Positions 1-8,275 of a stretch of 64,000 nucleotides of DNA are shown here, piece by piece; within the stretch, counting starts at the first letter, position 1; each line of letters opens with the position of its first letter. The notes below the pieces were generated by a model that did no database searches, was not told the origin of the DNA, and was given only the letters and a program-made list of their open reading frames with translations. The stretch lies in contig NZ_RAPF01000008.1 in assembly GCF_003610805.1 (NCBI RefSeq), forward strand, positions 1 through 64,000, in the 5' to 3' direction. This DNA comes from Altericroceibacterium spongiae. GTDB taxonomy: Bacteria > Pseudomonadota > Alphaproteobacteria > Sphingomonadales > Sphingomonadaceae. The position numbers and the translations under genes were made by a program.

Positions 1-76
1 CAGGGTCCGTCGGCTTACCAAGGCAGTGCGGTTCTATCTTCGCCCATTGGGCGTCTGTCAGTACAAAGCGATCCAT
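1..76 (-). CDS. IS5-family transposase, N-terminus only (runs off the window)
   Basis: The 25 visible codons start at the ATG at 76 and read MDRFVLTDAQWAKIEP, then HCLGKPTDP. This is the characteristic N-terminus (DAQWAKIEPxLPG-type) of IS5/IS427 transposases, which carry a DDE domain further downstream. The catalytic part lies outside the window, so it is not known whether the transposase is intact. The start is fixed by family similarity and by its position about 50 bases inside the IS end. Confidence 0.8.
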   Translation of the reverse strand, partial: MDRFVLTDAQWAKIEPHCLGKPTDP

Positions 77-124
77 CCAAAGCATGAATCACAGCGATAC
101 TGATTTGTGAATCCCCACAGACCC
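1..124 (-). mobile_element. End of an IS5-family (IS427-like) insertion sequence
   Basis: The first 124 bases are the 5' end of an insertion sequence that continues beyond the window. The terminal sequence, read on the minus strand from 124, begins GGGTCTGTGGGG, which resembles the terminal inverted repeats of IS5-group elements. It is followed by the transposase start at 76. Directly outside the end lies the sequence TAG/CTAG, a typical target for IS427-like elements. The other end and any target duplication cannot be seen. Confidence 0.7.
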
Positions 125-126
125 TA

Positions 127-210
127 GAATGCGACGAGGACGAGAAGCACTGGGATGAGCAGTTGAAAAAGGTCGCTAAGGGGAAACCAATCGACAATTC
201 TCAAACTTGA
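127..210 (+). pseudogene. Possible C-terminal stub of a gene interrupted by the IS element
   Basis: From the IS boundary to a TGA at 208-210, one frame reads as a charged C-terminus (LECDEDEKHWDEQLKKVAKG, then KPIDNSQT). The composition looks like a real protein tail rather than random translation, and it begins exactly at the IS junction, suggesting that the insertion beheaded a gene. It overlaps the convergent gene at 176-712 by about 35 bases. No family was recognised, and chance is possible. Confidence 0.3.
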
Positions 211-712
211 CGTAGGCATCGTTCGCTTCTGCCAACTGGCAATCAGCGACAAACTTTTCTTCTTTTTCTAGACGCAACGCTTGCGCGACCGCTGCCTTTT
301 CAAAGTAGAGAAAATAGGATGGCGCAAGGCGATCCCGTTCCGGAACAAGCGTGACGTGATCCCCGCTGTCCAAAATATCGCGAACAATCCCTGTCACAGA
401 TGCTGGGGCCCCTATGAACGGCTCCACCAACTTGGAAGCTTGAGCATCGGTCATACTTTCATAGTACCCCTCAAAGCGGGCAAGAGGGATGCCAGTGACA
501 GTCAACTCTGGTGCCTTTGCCGGGACTGAAACTTCTGCGCTCTGCGGCGAGTGTTCTTGCCTTGTGGAAGTTGGCCACACTGAAGCAATCATCAGCAAAA
601 TCCCCACGCCGATACCCAACTCCGCAAAGCGCGGGTGGATCGTCGGGAATCGATATCTCGCAAATCCGGACACGAGGCTTAAGCCAATGCCGAAAACGGG
701 GCTGATATCCAT
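176..712 (-). CDS. Hypothetical membrane-anchored protein
   Basis: This 178-residue protein has an N-terminal hydrophobic region: residues 1-25 are moderately apolar and residues 33-47 (GVGILLMIASVW) look like a membrane segment. A polar linker rich in Ser, Pro and Ala follows. The C-terminal domain (about 75-178) has alternating hydrophobic and polar stretches, reminiscent of small beta-barrel (OB-like) proteins that sense or bind at the membrane, and contains two cysteines near the end. I do not recognise the family. The region is less GC-rich than the catabolic genes to its right and sits between IS remnants, so it is probably recently acquired cargo. Confidence 0.55.
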   Translation of the reverse strand: MDISPVFGIGLSLVSGFARYRFPTIHPRFAELGIGVGILLMIASVWPTSTRQEHSPQSAEVSVPAKAPELTVTGIPLARFEGYYESMTDAQASKLVEPFIGAPASVTGIVRDILDSGDHVTLVPERDRLAPSYFLYFEKAAVAQALRLEKEEKFVADCQLAEANDAYVKFENCRLVSP

Positions 713-871
713 ACCGCTTTCATATCAGCGGCATCCATGTTTGCAAAAGATACAATCGCCTTTTTTAACGGGGTATCATGCCACCAATAAACGAACGGCC
801 GCGATCCTCCCGGGGAGCACATAGCACGGCCCGTTTCTACCGCGCACAGGCGGGTCAAACCCGCGACCGTT

Positions 872-952
872 TCTTAGAATGTCACGCTCCGCCTTGAGCT
901 TGGCCACCTCGCGCCGCAGGCGCTGGATCTCCTGCTGCTTTGGCTTCATCTG
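872..952 (-). pseudogene. Fragment of an IS3-family OrfA
   Basis: A short stretch reads MKPKQQEIQRLRREVAKLKA followed by ERDIL. This is the leucine-zipper-like C-terminus of IS3-family OrfA proteins (typically KQRDAEIRRLKRELA...ERDILKKA). The N-terminal helix-turn-helix and the whole of OrfB are missing. It is a relic, not a functional gene. It abuts a second, unrelated transposase remnant in the opposite orientation, which indicates repeated insertion and deletion at this spot. Confidence 0.65.
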
Positions 953-1029
953 GCTATGACCGGGAAACGCTTCTCGCGGCGATCCTGAAAATGTCTTCAC
1001 CCATTTGCGCAGCCCTGTTTGATGGACAC

Positions 1030-1280
1030 CTTATCTCCGTGTCCACAACCGGCAGCAGGCCAAAGATCGAGCGTCTATTTCGGACGCTCAACACCGAACT
1101 CCCTTTGATGCCTGGCGAGCCGAAGGCTGGTTCTCGCACATGCCAGAAACGCTGAGCGAGTTAAACCTGCTCCTCGTGATGGTGGCGAAGCCTCGCACTG
1201 TTCACCGCGACGGCATCCACCTCCAGGAACTGCGGTATTTCGACCCGACATTGGCGGCCTACGTCGGAGAAGTTCGCGTA
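1030..1280 (+). pseudogene. Decayed Mu/Tn552-type transposase (C-terminal part)
   Basis: Two overlapping frames carry recognisable pieces. One reads RPKIERLFRTLNTELP, the end of an rve-type integrase core (GRGKIERFFRTVNTELLP in intact relatives). The other, one frame away, reads DAWRAEGWFSHMPETL and then TVHRDGIHLQELRYFDPTLA and AYVGE, the Mu-type transposase C-terminal domain. The roughly 60 residues normally separating these blocks are missing and the frame changes between them, so this is an internally deleted, frameshifted pseudogene. Its 3' end runs into the stop codon of the alpha-galactosidase gene at 1283, marking the edge of the catabolic block. Confidence 0.7.
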
Positions 1281-1282
1281 TC

Positions 1283-2794
1283 CTACCAGACGCGGAGCAT
1301 CACCGAACCATGCGCCGGCACGGTAAAGGACAGATCCTTCCCGGTCAGATCGCTATGCGTCCAGAGATTGCGGGCACCCTGAATCGTTTCGGCCTCTATA
1401 TCTTCCGGTCGCACAGCCATCCGGGCGGCAGCGGTGCCGCGATTGAATAACGCCACGGCAGTGCTGCCATCGGACAGTGGCTTGGTCCACACTTCCTGCT
1501 GACTGTCCTTGCGTAGCGGCACGCCCTGTTCACCGCGCGCGTCCTGATCGATGGCGATCACTTCGCGATTGGTCAGCAGCGCCAGTGCATCATCGGAGGT
1601 TTCCCGCAGATCGTGACCAAGGATCAGAGGTGCAGCAGACATCGCCCACAGGGTCATATGCGTCTGATATTCTTCATGGCTCATCCCGCCATTGCCGATT
1701 TCGAGCATGTCGGGATCGTTCCAGCCACCCGGCCCGCTATATTCCGGTTTCTTGGGATTACGGTTAAAACCGATATCTTCCATCACCGGCCATTCATCGA
1801 CGATATCGCCGGTAGTGCGCCACAGATGACCACCCACCTGCCGGCCCCAGTTGCCGACATCGAAACGGCCATATTCGCAGATCGAATAGAGCATCGGGCG
1901 GCCTGTTTCACGGATCGCCTTACCCATTTCATAATAGGACCGCAGCACAGTGTCGCGCGTGTCATAGAACCATTCGCCCGAGCACAAATCATATTTGAGA
2001 TAGTCGATACCCCATTCGGCAAAGGTCTCCGCATCCTGCTCGACATGGCCGTAAGAGCCTTCATAGCCCGCACATGTTTTAGGACCCTGAGAGCTGTACA
2101 ACCCCAGCTTCAGACCCCGCGCATGCACATAATCGGCCAGCGCTTTCATATCGGGGAATTTATCATTGGGCTGGATTGAACCATCCGCCGCGCGCTCACC
2201 CTGCCAGCCATCGTCAATATTGACATAGATATAGCCGGCATCGCGCAATCCGGTTTCGACCAGCGCATCGGCCATGGCCCGCACGGTGGCATCGTCGATA
2301 TCTTCGGCGAATTTGTTCCAGCTGCTCCAGCCCATGGGTGGCGTCATGGAGCGGCCATCGAAGGGCAGCGGCTTTGCCTGCGGCAACGTCGTCAGTTTGA
2401 AGCGGCGCTTTTCGGCCTGGGCTTTGGTGCCACGATAACCGTCTTCTTCATGCTCGGTATGCCAGACCGTCCCGGTCAGATGGACACCCTGCGGCGTGCG
2501 CTCAGCATGCCAGATGCGCGTGGGGTGCTCCTTATCGTTGAGATTGCGCATGGTAAAAGACATCCGATCGCCCTCCACCGCAATATCCTGCATTTCCATC
2601 GGCCCGTACCATTCACTGGTAACGGTCCCTTCCATCTCCCCTTTCTTTTCGGTGACTTCCATCATGGTCACACCGGGATAAGACGGGGCATCGTCGAACA
2701 GCCAGATCCCTTCGAAATCTGCCTCATCCGCGTAAGCGGGTGCGGTGGAAAATGCGAAGAGAGAGGCACACAGGGCCATAGTCAGGGGGCGCAC
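1283..2794 (-). CDS. GH27 alpha-galactosidase, secreted, with an extra N-terminal domain
   Basis: Predicted 503-residue exo-alpha-galactosidase (retaining). The GTG start at 2794 is preferred because AAGGAG lies nine bases upstream and a signal peptide (MALCASLFAFSTAPAYA) follows. Residues 25-140 form an extra beta-rich domain of unknown type before the catalytic barrel. Family motifs are intact: PPMGWSSWNKF, VNIDDGWQ, nucleophile in YLKYDLC (Asp269), acid/base in RTTGDI (Asp330), and GGWNDPDMLEIG. The C-terminal beta domain ends normally (VPAHGSVMLRVW). It is the last gene of the hydroxyproline operon, following the permease by 58 bases. In extensin-like glycoproteins serine carries a single alpha-galactose, which gives this placement a rationale (inference). 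Confidence 0.9.
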   Translation of the reverse strand: MRPLTMALCASLFAFSTAPAYADEADFEGIWLFDDAPSYPGVTMMEVTEKKGEMEGTVTSEWYGPMEMQDIAVEGDRMSFTMRNLNDKEHPTRIWHAERTPQGVHLTGTVWHTEHEEDGYRGTKAQAEKRRFKLTTLPQAKPLPFDGRSMTPPMGWSSWNKFAEDIDDATVRAMADALVETGLRDAGYIYVNIDDGWQGERAADGSIQPNDKFPDMKALADYVHARGLKLGLYSSQGPKTCAGYEGSYGHVEQDAETFAEWGIDYLKYDLCSGEWFYDTRDTVLRSYYEMGKAIRETGRPMLYSICEYGRFDVGNWGRQVGGHLWRTTGDIVDEWPVMEDIGFNRNPKKPEYSGPGGWNDPDMLEIGNGGMSHEEYQTHMTLWAMSAAPLILGHDLRETSDDALALLTNREVIAIDQDARGEQGVPLRKDSQQEVWTKPLSDGSTAVALFNRGTAAARMAVRPEDIEAETIQGARNLWTHSDLTGKDLSFTVPAHGSVMLRVW

Positions 2795-2852
2795 GTCGTC
2801 GTCTCCTTGAAACGGAAATGGGTGAAAAGAAAAAGCCGGCTGTGCGGCAGCC

Positions 2853-4283
2853 TTATTCGGCCGCCGCACTCTCCGCTGCCGTCACCTGTCGCGCAAGAGA
2901 ATGGCGACGGCCATAGAGGAAATAGAGCACCAGCCCGGCCGCATTCCACATCAGGAAGCGGGTGATCGTATCGTTAGGCAGGCTGAAGAAGAGATAGAGG
3001 CAGCCCAGAATCGCACCGCTGCCCACAAGATAGGGTGCGGGGCAACGGAACAGGCGCTTCATGTCAGGGGCACGGCGGCGCATGATCATCAGGCAGGCGC
3101 CGACCGAAACAAAGGCGATCAATGTACCGGCATTGGCCAGCTCGGCGATTTCATCGAGCCGGAAGAACCCGGCGACCAGCGCCACCGAAAGCCCTGTCAC
3201 CGCCGTAATCAGCGTAGGCGCACCGGTTCGCGGGCTGATCCGGGCAAGACCGCGCGGCAACAACCCGTCACGCGCCATCACGAAGAAGATCCGGCTCTGA
3301 CCATACATCATCACAAGGATCACCGAAGGCAGCGCAATAACAGCAGCCAATGCGACAAGATGCGCGGCGAAAGGCTGATTGAGCGAACGCAGCACCAGCG
3401 CCAGCGGTTCGGGTGAATTGCCCAGTTCAAGATAGGACACTGCGCCGACGGCGGCGACCGCAACCAGCATATAAATCAGCGTGCAGACCAGCATCGATCC
3501 GACAATACCGATGGTGAGATCACGCCCCGGGTCCTTCGCTTCCTCAGCCGAGGTCGCCACAGCATCGAAACCGTAAAAGGCGAAAAAGACGATTGCGGCA
3601 GCAGCCATGACACCGCGCTTTTCCCCCATGATTTCGGTACTGACGAAACCGTAAGGGGCGAAAGGTTCCATATTGCCGCTGTTGAAAGCAGGCAGAGCGA
3701 TGGCGACGAAGACCGTCAAAGCCACCAGTTTGATGATGACGAGAATAATATTCAGCGTAGCGCTTTCGCGCGTGCCGGCGATCAGCATCCCCATCACGCC
3801 CAGCGCAACGATCACGGCAGGCAGATTGATGACACCGCCCGCATGCGGCCCGGCCAGCAAGGCATGGGGTAAATGGATGCCGGCGGATTCGATCCATCCG
3901 ACGAGATAGCCCGACCAGCCTACGGCCACTGTCGAACAGGCCAGCGAATATTCGAGCACCAGGCTCCAGCCAACAACCCAGGCGATGGTTTCACCCATGG
4001 CGGTATAGCTGAATGTATAGGCGCTCCCCGCGGCCGGGATCATGGTGGCCATTTCAGCATAAGCGAGCGCTGCGCAGGCACAAACCGCACCGGCAATGCC
4101 GAAAGCAATGATAACGGCAGGCCCGGCCCTTTCTGCCCCGACCCCGGTCAATGTATAAATACCTGTACCGACGATCGCACCGACCCCCAGAGCGATCAGA
4201 TGGGGCCAGCTCAGTGTCTTGGCGAGGCTATGTCCGGCGCCATGGCTGCCGTGCATTTCGATGGATTTACGTGGTCCGAACAA
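2853..4283 (-). CDS. APC-family amino-acid permease (CAT/YfnA type)
   Basis: This 476-residue polytopic membrane protein has 12 or more hydrophobic segments. It shows the APC-superfamily signature in TM1 (GVGAIVGTGIYTLTG) and a conserved acidic TM3 region (YAEMATMIPAAGSAYTF), as in cationic and neutral amino-acid transporters of the CAT family. It lies 24 bases after the GntR gene and upstream of GH27 in one transcription unit with the hydroxyproline enzymes, so import of hydroxyproline, proline or short related substrates is the likely job (inference from context). No ABC-type binding protein is nearby. Substrate specificity cannot be read from sequence. Confidence 0.88.
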   Translation of the reverse strand: MFGPRKSIEMHGSHGAGHSLAKTLSWPHLIALGVGAIVGTGIYTLTGVGAERAGPAVIIAFGIAGAVCACAALAYAEMATMIPAAGSAYTFSYTAMGETIAWVVGWSLVLEYSLACSTVAVGWSGYLVGWIESAGIHLPHALLAGPHAGGVINLPAVIVALGVMGMLIAGTRESATLNIILVIIKLVALTVFVAIALPAFNSGNMEPFAPYGFVSTEIMGEKRGVMAAAAIVFFAFYGFDAVATSAEEAKDPGRDLTIGIVGSMLVCTLIYMLVAVAAVGAVSYLELGNSPEPLALVLRSLNQPFAAHLVALAAVIALPSVILVMMYGQSRIFFVMARDGLLPRGLARISPRTGAPTLITAVTGLSVALVAGFFRLDEIAELANAGTLIAFVSVGACLMIMRRRAPDMKRLFRCPAPYLVGSGAILGCLYLFFSLPNDTITRFLMWNAAGLVLYFLYGRRHSLARQVTAAESAAAE

Positions 4284-4307
4284 AAAGCCCTCATTTCTCC
4301 GTCGGCC

Positions 4308-4967
4308 TTATCCGACGGGTATTAAAGCGAGTTCCGCACGCAGGTCATCCAGCGTGCCTTGAATATGACTGGCCAGCAGTTCCGACGTTTTAGCGTCATC
4401 GCGCGCCAGCCAGGCGTCGAGCATCTGACGGTGTTCCTCATCGGCCCGGCCTCCGCGCCCCGAAGGCTGGAGATGGGCGACGACATAGCGTTCGGCCTGA
4501 ATGGCCAGACGTTCGATCAGTTGCTTGGTGATTTCCCGGTCCGCCGCGGTTACCAGAGCGGTGTGAAAGGCCCGGTTGCAGACAGCGACATTGCTGCCCG
4601 TCTTATCCGCCATCGCTTCATCCAGCGCCTCGAAGGCGGCGATAGCGGCTTTGCGTTCTTTGTCTCCGGCGACGAGTGCGGCATGGCCTGCCGCTCCCGG
4701 CTCGATGCTGAGACGCAGTTCGAAGATTTCCTCTGCCGTTTCAATCGACATGGGTTGCACGAAATAGCCACGATTGGCCTGACTCTTGAGCAGACCTTCC
4801 TGCTCAAGGCGGGCCAGCGCTTCGCGCAAGGGTATCTTGCTGACCCCCAGTTCGGTGGCCAGCGCATCCTGACGAATAACTTTACCGGTCGGGAATTGAC
4901 CCGTGATAATCCGGTCGCGAACAACTTCCAGAACCTGTTCGGACAATGTGCGAACGACGATGCTCAT
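4308..4967 (-). CDS. GntR-family (FadR/FCD subfamily) transcriptional regulator
   Basis: This 219-residue repressor-type protein has an N-terminal winged helix (RIITGQFPTGKVIRQDALAT, then ELGVSKIPLREALARLEQEG) and an all-helical FCD ligand-binding domain (FELRLSIEPGAAGHAAL onward). The ATG at 4967 has a GGAG eight bases upstream. An alternative start at 5033 overlaps the epimerase stop (ATGA) and would add 22 residues. The gene is embedded between epimerase and permease. FCD regulators commonly sense a small carboxylate, so hydroxyproline or a pathway intermediate is plausible. It is the best candidate to bind the WATAYCGTATA sites found in this window; this is inference, although FCD relative NanR binds GGTATA repeats of similar composition. 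Confidence 0.9.
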   Translation of the reverse strand: MSIVVRTLSEQVLEVVRDRIITGQFPTGKVIRQDALATELGVSKIPLREALARLEQEGLLKSQANRGYFVQPMSIETAEEIFELRLSIEPGAAGHAALVAGDKERKAAIAAFEALDEAMADKTGSNVAVCNRAFHTALVTAADREITKQLIERLAIQAERYVVAHLQPSGRGGRADEEHRQMLDAWLARDDAKTSELLASHIQGTLDDLRAELALIPVG

Positions 4968-5029
4968 AGGGGCAGCTCCATTTGGGCGGGCCCCGGCAAC
5001 AGCGCGAACGGCTCTGGACGGGATCCCGG

Positions 5030-6028
5030 TCATATAACCTGAAACCCCTTCCAGAAAGGATCGTCACTATCAATCCACACTGTGTTCAAACCGGTATTAT
5101 ACGCGGTGCCTTCAATAGAAGGAATAATCGCCGGAACATCGCCCAGCATGGTTTTTTCCTCGACCCGGCCGGTGAAGCGGCTGAGAATATAGCTTTCATG
5201 CACAAAGCTGTCGCCAACCCCCAGCAGGCCCTTATCGGCCAGATGCGCCATCCGCGCCGAAGTGCCTGTGCCGCAAGGGCTGCGGTCGATGGCCTTGTCA
5301 CCATAGAACACCGCATTGCGGGCATCGGCACCCTCGCCTTTCGGTTTGTCGGCCCATAAAACGTGGCTCAGGCCCTGAATGGTCGGGTCTAGCGGATGAA
5401 CCGGTGTGAATTTGGCACGCACCGCTTCACGCACCAGCGGGCTGAGCGTAAGAATCTGCGATGCGGTAAGATCATCGAGCCCGGTATAGGCGCCCTGTGG
5501 CTCAACAATGGCATAATAGTTTCCGCCATAGGACACGTCGATAGTGAGCGGGCCGAGGCCCTCCACATCGATTTCGATGCCCTTTGCAGCCACATAGGCC
5601 GGAACATTTTTTATCCGTACCGAAGTAACCCGGCCATTCTCCATCGTATAAGCGATATCGATTTCACCGGCAGGTACTTCGGCACGGATGCGACCCGGCT
5701 CGGCGGGCTCGATAAGGCCATGTTCAAGACCGAATGTGATTATGCCGATGGTGCCGTGTCCGCACATCGGCAGGCAGCCGGATGTCTCGATAAAGAGGAT
5801 GCCGACATCATTGCCCGGCTTGCAGGGCGGATAGAGAAATCCGCCCGACATCATGTCATGTCCGCGCGGCTCGAAACACAGGCCGGTGCGGATCCAGTCG
5901 AACCGCGACAGGAAATCCTGCCGCCGTTCCGACATGGTAGCGCCTTTGAGCAAGGGCGCCCCGCCTGCAACGAGGCGCACCGGGTTTCCCGCGGTATGGC
6001 CGTCGATGCAGAAGAAGGTGTGACGCAT
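5030..6028 (-). CDS. lhpA: 4-hydroxyproline 2-epimerase (proline racemase family)
   Basis: This 332-residue cytosolic enzyme converts trans-4-hydroxy-L-proline to cis-4-hydroxy-D-proline by a two-base mechanism. Both catalytic cysteines are present: Cys89 in MCGHGT and Cys252 in SPCGTGTSA. The second cysteine separates it from trans-3-hydroxyproline dehydratases, which carry Thr there. Length is normal for the family. It sits 12 bases after the deaminase gene and overlaps the alternative GntR start. Proline racemase is excluded mainly by context (deaminase, oxidase) rather than by a single residue. LhpA is the Pseudomonas name; rhizobia use HypRE. Confidence 0.93.
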   Translation of the reverse strand: MRHTFFCIDGHTAGNPVRLVAGGAPLLKGATMSERRQDFLSRFDWIRTGLCFEPRGHDMMSGGFLYPPCKPGNDVGILFIETSGCLPMCGHGTIGIITFGLEHGLIEPAEPGRIRAEVPAGEIDIAYTMENGRVTSVRIKNVPAYVAAKGIEIDVEGLGPLTIDVSYGGNYYAIVEPQGAYTGLDDLTASQILTLSPLVREAVRAKFTPVHPLDPTIQGLSHVLWADKPKGEGADARNAVFYGDKAIDRSPCGTGTSARMAHLADKGLLGVGDSFVHESYILSRFTGRVEEKTMLGDVPAIIPSIEGTAYNTGLNTVWIDSDDPFWKGFQVI

Positions 6029-6040
6029 CGACGTATCGCC

Positions 6041-6952
6041 TCAGGCCGCTACGGTTGCTGCGCCGACCGGGCGGGTTTCAGCCGCCTTCTCGACCATGGC
6101 AATGATCTGCTTGCGGCGTTCGCCTTCGAGCGGGAGACGCGGAGGCAGAACGCGTTCGGAGCCGCGGCCCATGATCTGTTCGGCCAGCTTGATCGACTGG
6201 ACCAGATCGTGTTCGGCATCGAGGTGGAGGAGCGGCATAAACCAGCGGTAGATTTCCATCGCCCGGGCATGATCGCCGCGCTCGAATGCAGCAACCAGCT
6301 CCACGGATTCTTCCGGAAATGCGTTGGTGAGGCCTGAGACCCAGCCCTGCGCACCGAGGTAAAGACCTTCCAGTGCCACATCGTCGAGACCGGCGAACAG
6401 TGTGAAGCGGTCATCGAATTCATTGTAGAAATCGGTGAAACGGCGCGTATCGGGGGCCGATTCCTTGACCGCCACAATGTTTTTCACATCCCGGATGAGA
6501 CCGAGCACTTCAGCATCGATCACCGTCCGGTAAGCTGGCGGATTGTTATACAGCATGACCGGCAGGTCCATCGAGGTAGCCACTGCACGGAAATGGCGGG
6601 CCAGCTCATGCGCCTTGGGCACATAGACCATCGGGGGAAGCAGCATCAGGCCATCGGCCCCGGCCTTTTCCGCAGCCTGCGCATAGCGAATACCACGACG
6701 CTCATCATATTCGGAAACACCGGTTACGATCGGAACCCGGCCATCGGCGACTTCTACGATAGCGGTCAGCAATTCCACTTTTTCTTCGAAAAGCAGCGAA
6801 TTATTCTCACCCACGGTTCCGAGGGCGATGATCCCGTTCACGCCATCCTTGATGAGGTTGTCTACCATCTTCTGCGTGGCAGCGACGTCGATGGACAGAT
6901 CTTCGCGGACCTGCGTAGTGGCGGCGGGGAAAACACCCTTCCAGTCGATCAT
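6041..6952 (-). CDS. lhpC: Delta1-pyrroline-4-hydroxy-2-carboxylate deaminase (DapA/NAL superfamily)
   Basis: This 303-residue TIM-barrel protein of the dihydrodipicolinate synthase/N-acetylneuraminate lyase superfamily has Schiff-base Lys163 (VAVKES) and catalytic Tyr135 (YNNPP). In hydroxyproline catabolism this family member dehydrates and deaminates the cyclic imine made from cis-4-hydroxy-D-proline, giving 2-oxoglutarate semialdehyde. It is the first gene of the minus-strand operon. Its start is about 27 bases from the operator centred in the divergent promoter. True dihydrodipicolinate synthase activity is unlikely given the neighbours. Assignment rests on family plus context. Confidence 0.88.
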   Translation of the reverse strand: MIDWKGVFPAATTQVREDLSIDVAATQKMVDNLIKDGVNGIIALGTVGENNSLLFEEKVELLTAIVEVADGRVPIVTGVSEYDERRGIRYAQAAEKAGADGLMLLPPMVYVPKAHELARHFRAVATSMDLPVMLYNNPPAYRTVIDAEVLGLIRDVKNIVAVKESAPDTRRFTDFYNEFDDRFTLFAGLDDVALEGLYLGAQGWVSGLTNAFPEESVELVAAFERGDHARAMEIYRWFMPLLHLDAEHDLVQSIKLAEQIMGRGSERVLPPRLPLEGERRKQIIAMVEKAAETRPVGAATVAA

Positions 6953-6978
6953 ATGTATGCCTTCTAAACTTGATTACA

Positions 6979-6989
6979 TATACCGTATA
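6979..6989. promoter_or_regulatory. Operator site A, in the divergent hydroxyproline promoter
   Basis: TATACCGTATA is a hyphenated palindrome (TATAC-C-GTATA) located between the divergent deaminase (start 6952) and oxidase (start 7022) genes. It lies about 30 bases from both starts and overlaps likely -10 sequences in both directions (TATACT on the plus strand), the position expected for a repressor. Four near-identical sites occur elsewhere in the window. Confidence 0.75.
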
Positions 6990-7021
6990 CTATACTGCAT
7001 TGCGCAACACAAGGGGTCAAA

Positions 7022-8275
7022 ATGATGAAAGTTTTTGTCGTTGGCGGTGGCGTGGTCGGATTGTGCAGTGCGGTGGCGCTGGCCGAGGCCGGGCATGATA
7101 TATGCCTGTGGGACGCAGAGAGTCACCAAAAAGGCGCACAAACCGGCCCTGCATCGTGGGGCAATGCGGGCCATATCGCCACCGAACAGGTGACACCGCT
7201 CGCCTCACCGGATTCGCTGCTGACCTTTGCACGGCGGCTTTTCTGTCTGGGCGGTCCGCTTGCCATGCCGCCGGGGCAGTTCGCGGCATGGGGCCCCTTC
7301 GCCCTGCGCTTTCTGGCCGCTTCCCGCCCTGCCTCTTATCGCGCGGGAAGCACGGCGCTGCACGCTCTGGCGACGCAGGCTCTGCCTGCCTGGCAGCGCC
7401 TGGCGGCCCGGTTGCGCGAACCCGGCCTGCTACGTGAACAGGGCCATTATGTCACCTGGGAGAGCGGACGGAGCGCCACCGCCGGCAGAGCCCATTGGGC
7501 CAGGAGCGATATTGGCCCCTGCACCATCGCGCCGATCACCTCAGAAGAGTGTACACAACTTCAGACAATCAGCCCCTCGGGAATCGCGGATGGTATCCGG
7601 TTCAGCGGCACGGCGCAGATTGCCGATCTCGATATGTTACGTGAAACGCTGCTTCACCGGCTGACCGCGCTGGGCGGGACTGTCCGGCATGAAGCGGCCG
7701 AACTGTCGCTGGCGCATGGCAATGTGCTGGTGAACGGGGTAAGCGCCGATCAGGTGCTGGTAAGCGCCGGCCTCGGATCAAAAGCTCTGCTCGAAGCGCT
7801 CGGCCATACCGTCCCGATCATTGCCGAGCGCGGCTATCATATACGCGCACAGGCCGAGCGATGGCCCGCCGACATGCCCCCGATCGTGTTCGAGGATCGC
7901 AACATGATCGTCACGCGCTATAAGGACAGCGTACAGGCGGCCAGCTTCGTCGAGTTTTCCGCAAGCGATGCACCGGCCGACCCGCGCAAATGGGAAAGGC
8001 TGGAAAGCCATGTCGCAGAGCTTGGCCTGACGGTTTCTCCCCCTTATCGGCGATGGATGGGATGCCGCCCGACTCTGCCGGATTATCTTCCGGCCATCGG
8101 GCGCTCACGCCGGGCCCGCAATCTGCTTTACGCATTCGGGCATCAGCATCTCGGATTGACATTGGCAGCCATTACGGCGGATCTCGTCGTTAATCTGGCT
8201 GACGGAACGCAACCGAAGGTGGATATGACCGCCTTCGATATTGACCGCTTCGGCGGGAAAGGAATTGAGCGATGA
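7022..8275 (+). CDS. lhpB: FAD-dependent D-amino-acid oxidase/dehydrogenase, likely cis-4-hydroxy-D-proline specific
   Basis: This 417-residue DAO-family flavoprotein has the FAD-binding motif at the extreme N-terminus (VFVVGGGVVGLCSAVALAEA) and a C-terminal DAO signature region (FGHQHLGLTLAAITADLV). It would oxidise cis-4-hydroxy-D-proline to the cyclic imine that the neighbouring deaminase consumes. It is transcribed divergently from the deaminase and epimerase across one shared operator, and its stop overlaps the prolidase start (ATGA). Sequence alone fits general DadA-type enzymes; the hydroxyproline substrate comes from context. A second DAO-family gene lies at 51.7 kb. Confidence 0.85.
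   Translation: MMKVFVVGGGVVGLCSAVALAEAGHDICLWDAESHQKGAQTGPASWGNAGHIATEQVTPLASPDSLLTFARRLFCLGGPLAMPPGQFAAWGPFALRFLAASRPASYRAGSTALHALATQALPAWQRLAARLREPGLLREQGHYVTWESGRSATAGRAHWARSDIGPCTIAPITSEECTQLQTISPSGIADGIRFSGTAQIADLDMLRETLLHRLTALGGTVRHEAAELSLAHGNVLVNGVSADQVLVSAGLGSKALLEALGHTVPIIAERGYHIRAQAERWPADMPPIVFEDRNMIVTRYKDSVQAASFVEFSASDAPADPRKWERLESHVAELGLTVSPPYRRWMGCRPTLPDYLPAIGRSRRARNLLYAFGHQHLGLTLAAITADLVVNLADGTQPKVDMTAFDIDRFGGKGIER

Noticed and set aside
2795-2869. Longer GH27 start with 25 extra residues
   Set aside because: The extension overlaps the permease 3' end, lacks a ribosome site, and would bury the signal peptide; the GTG at 2794 is well supported.
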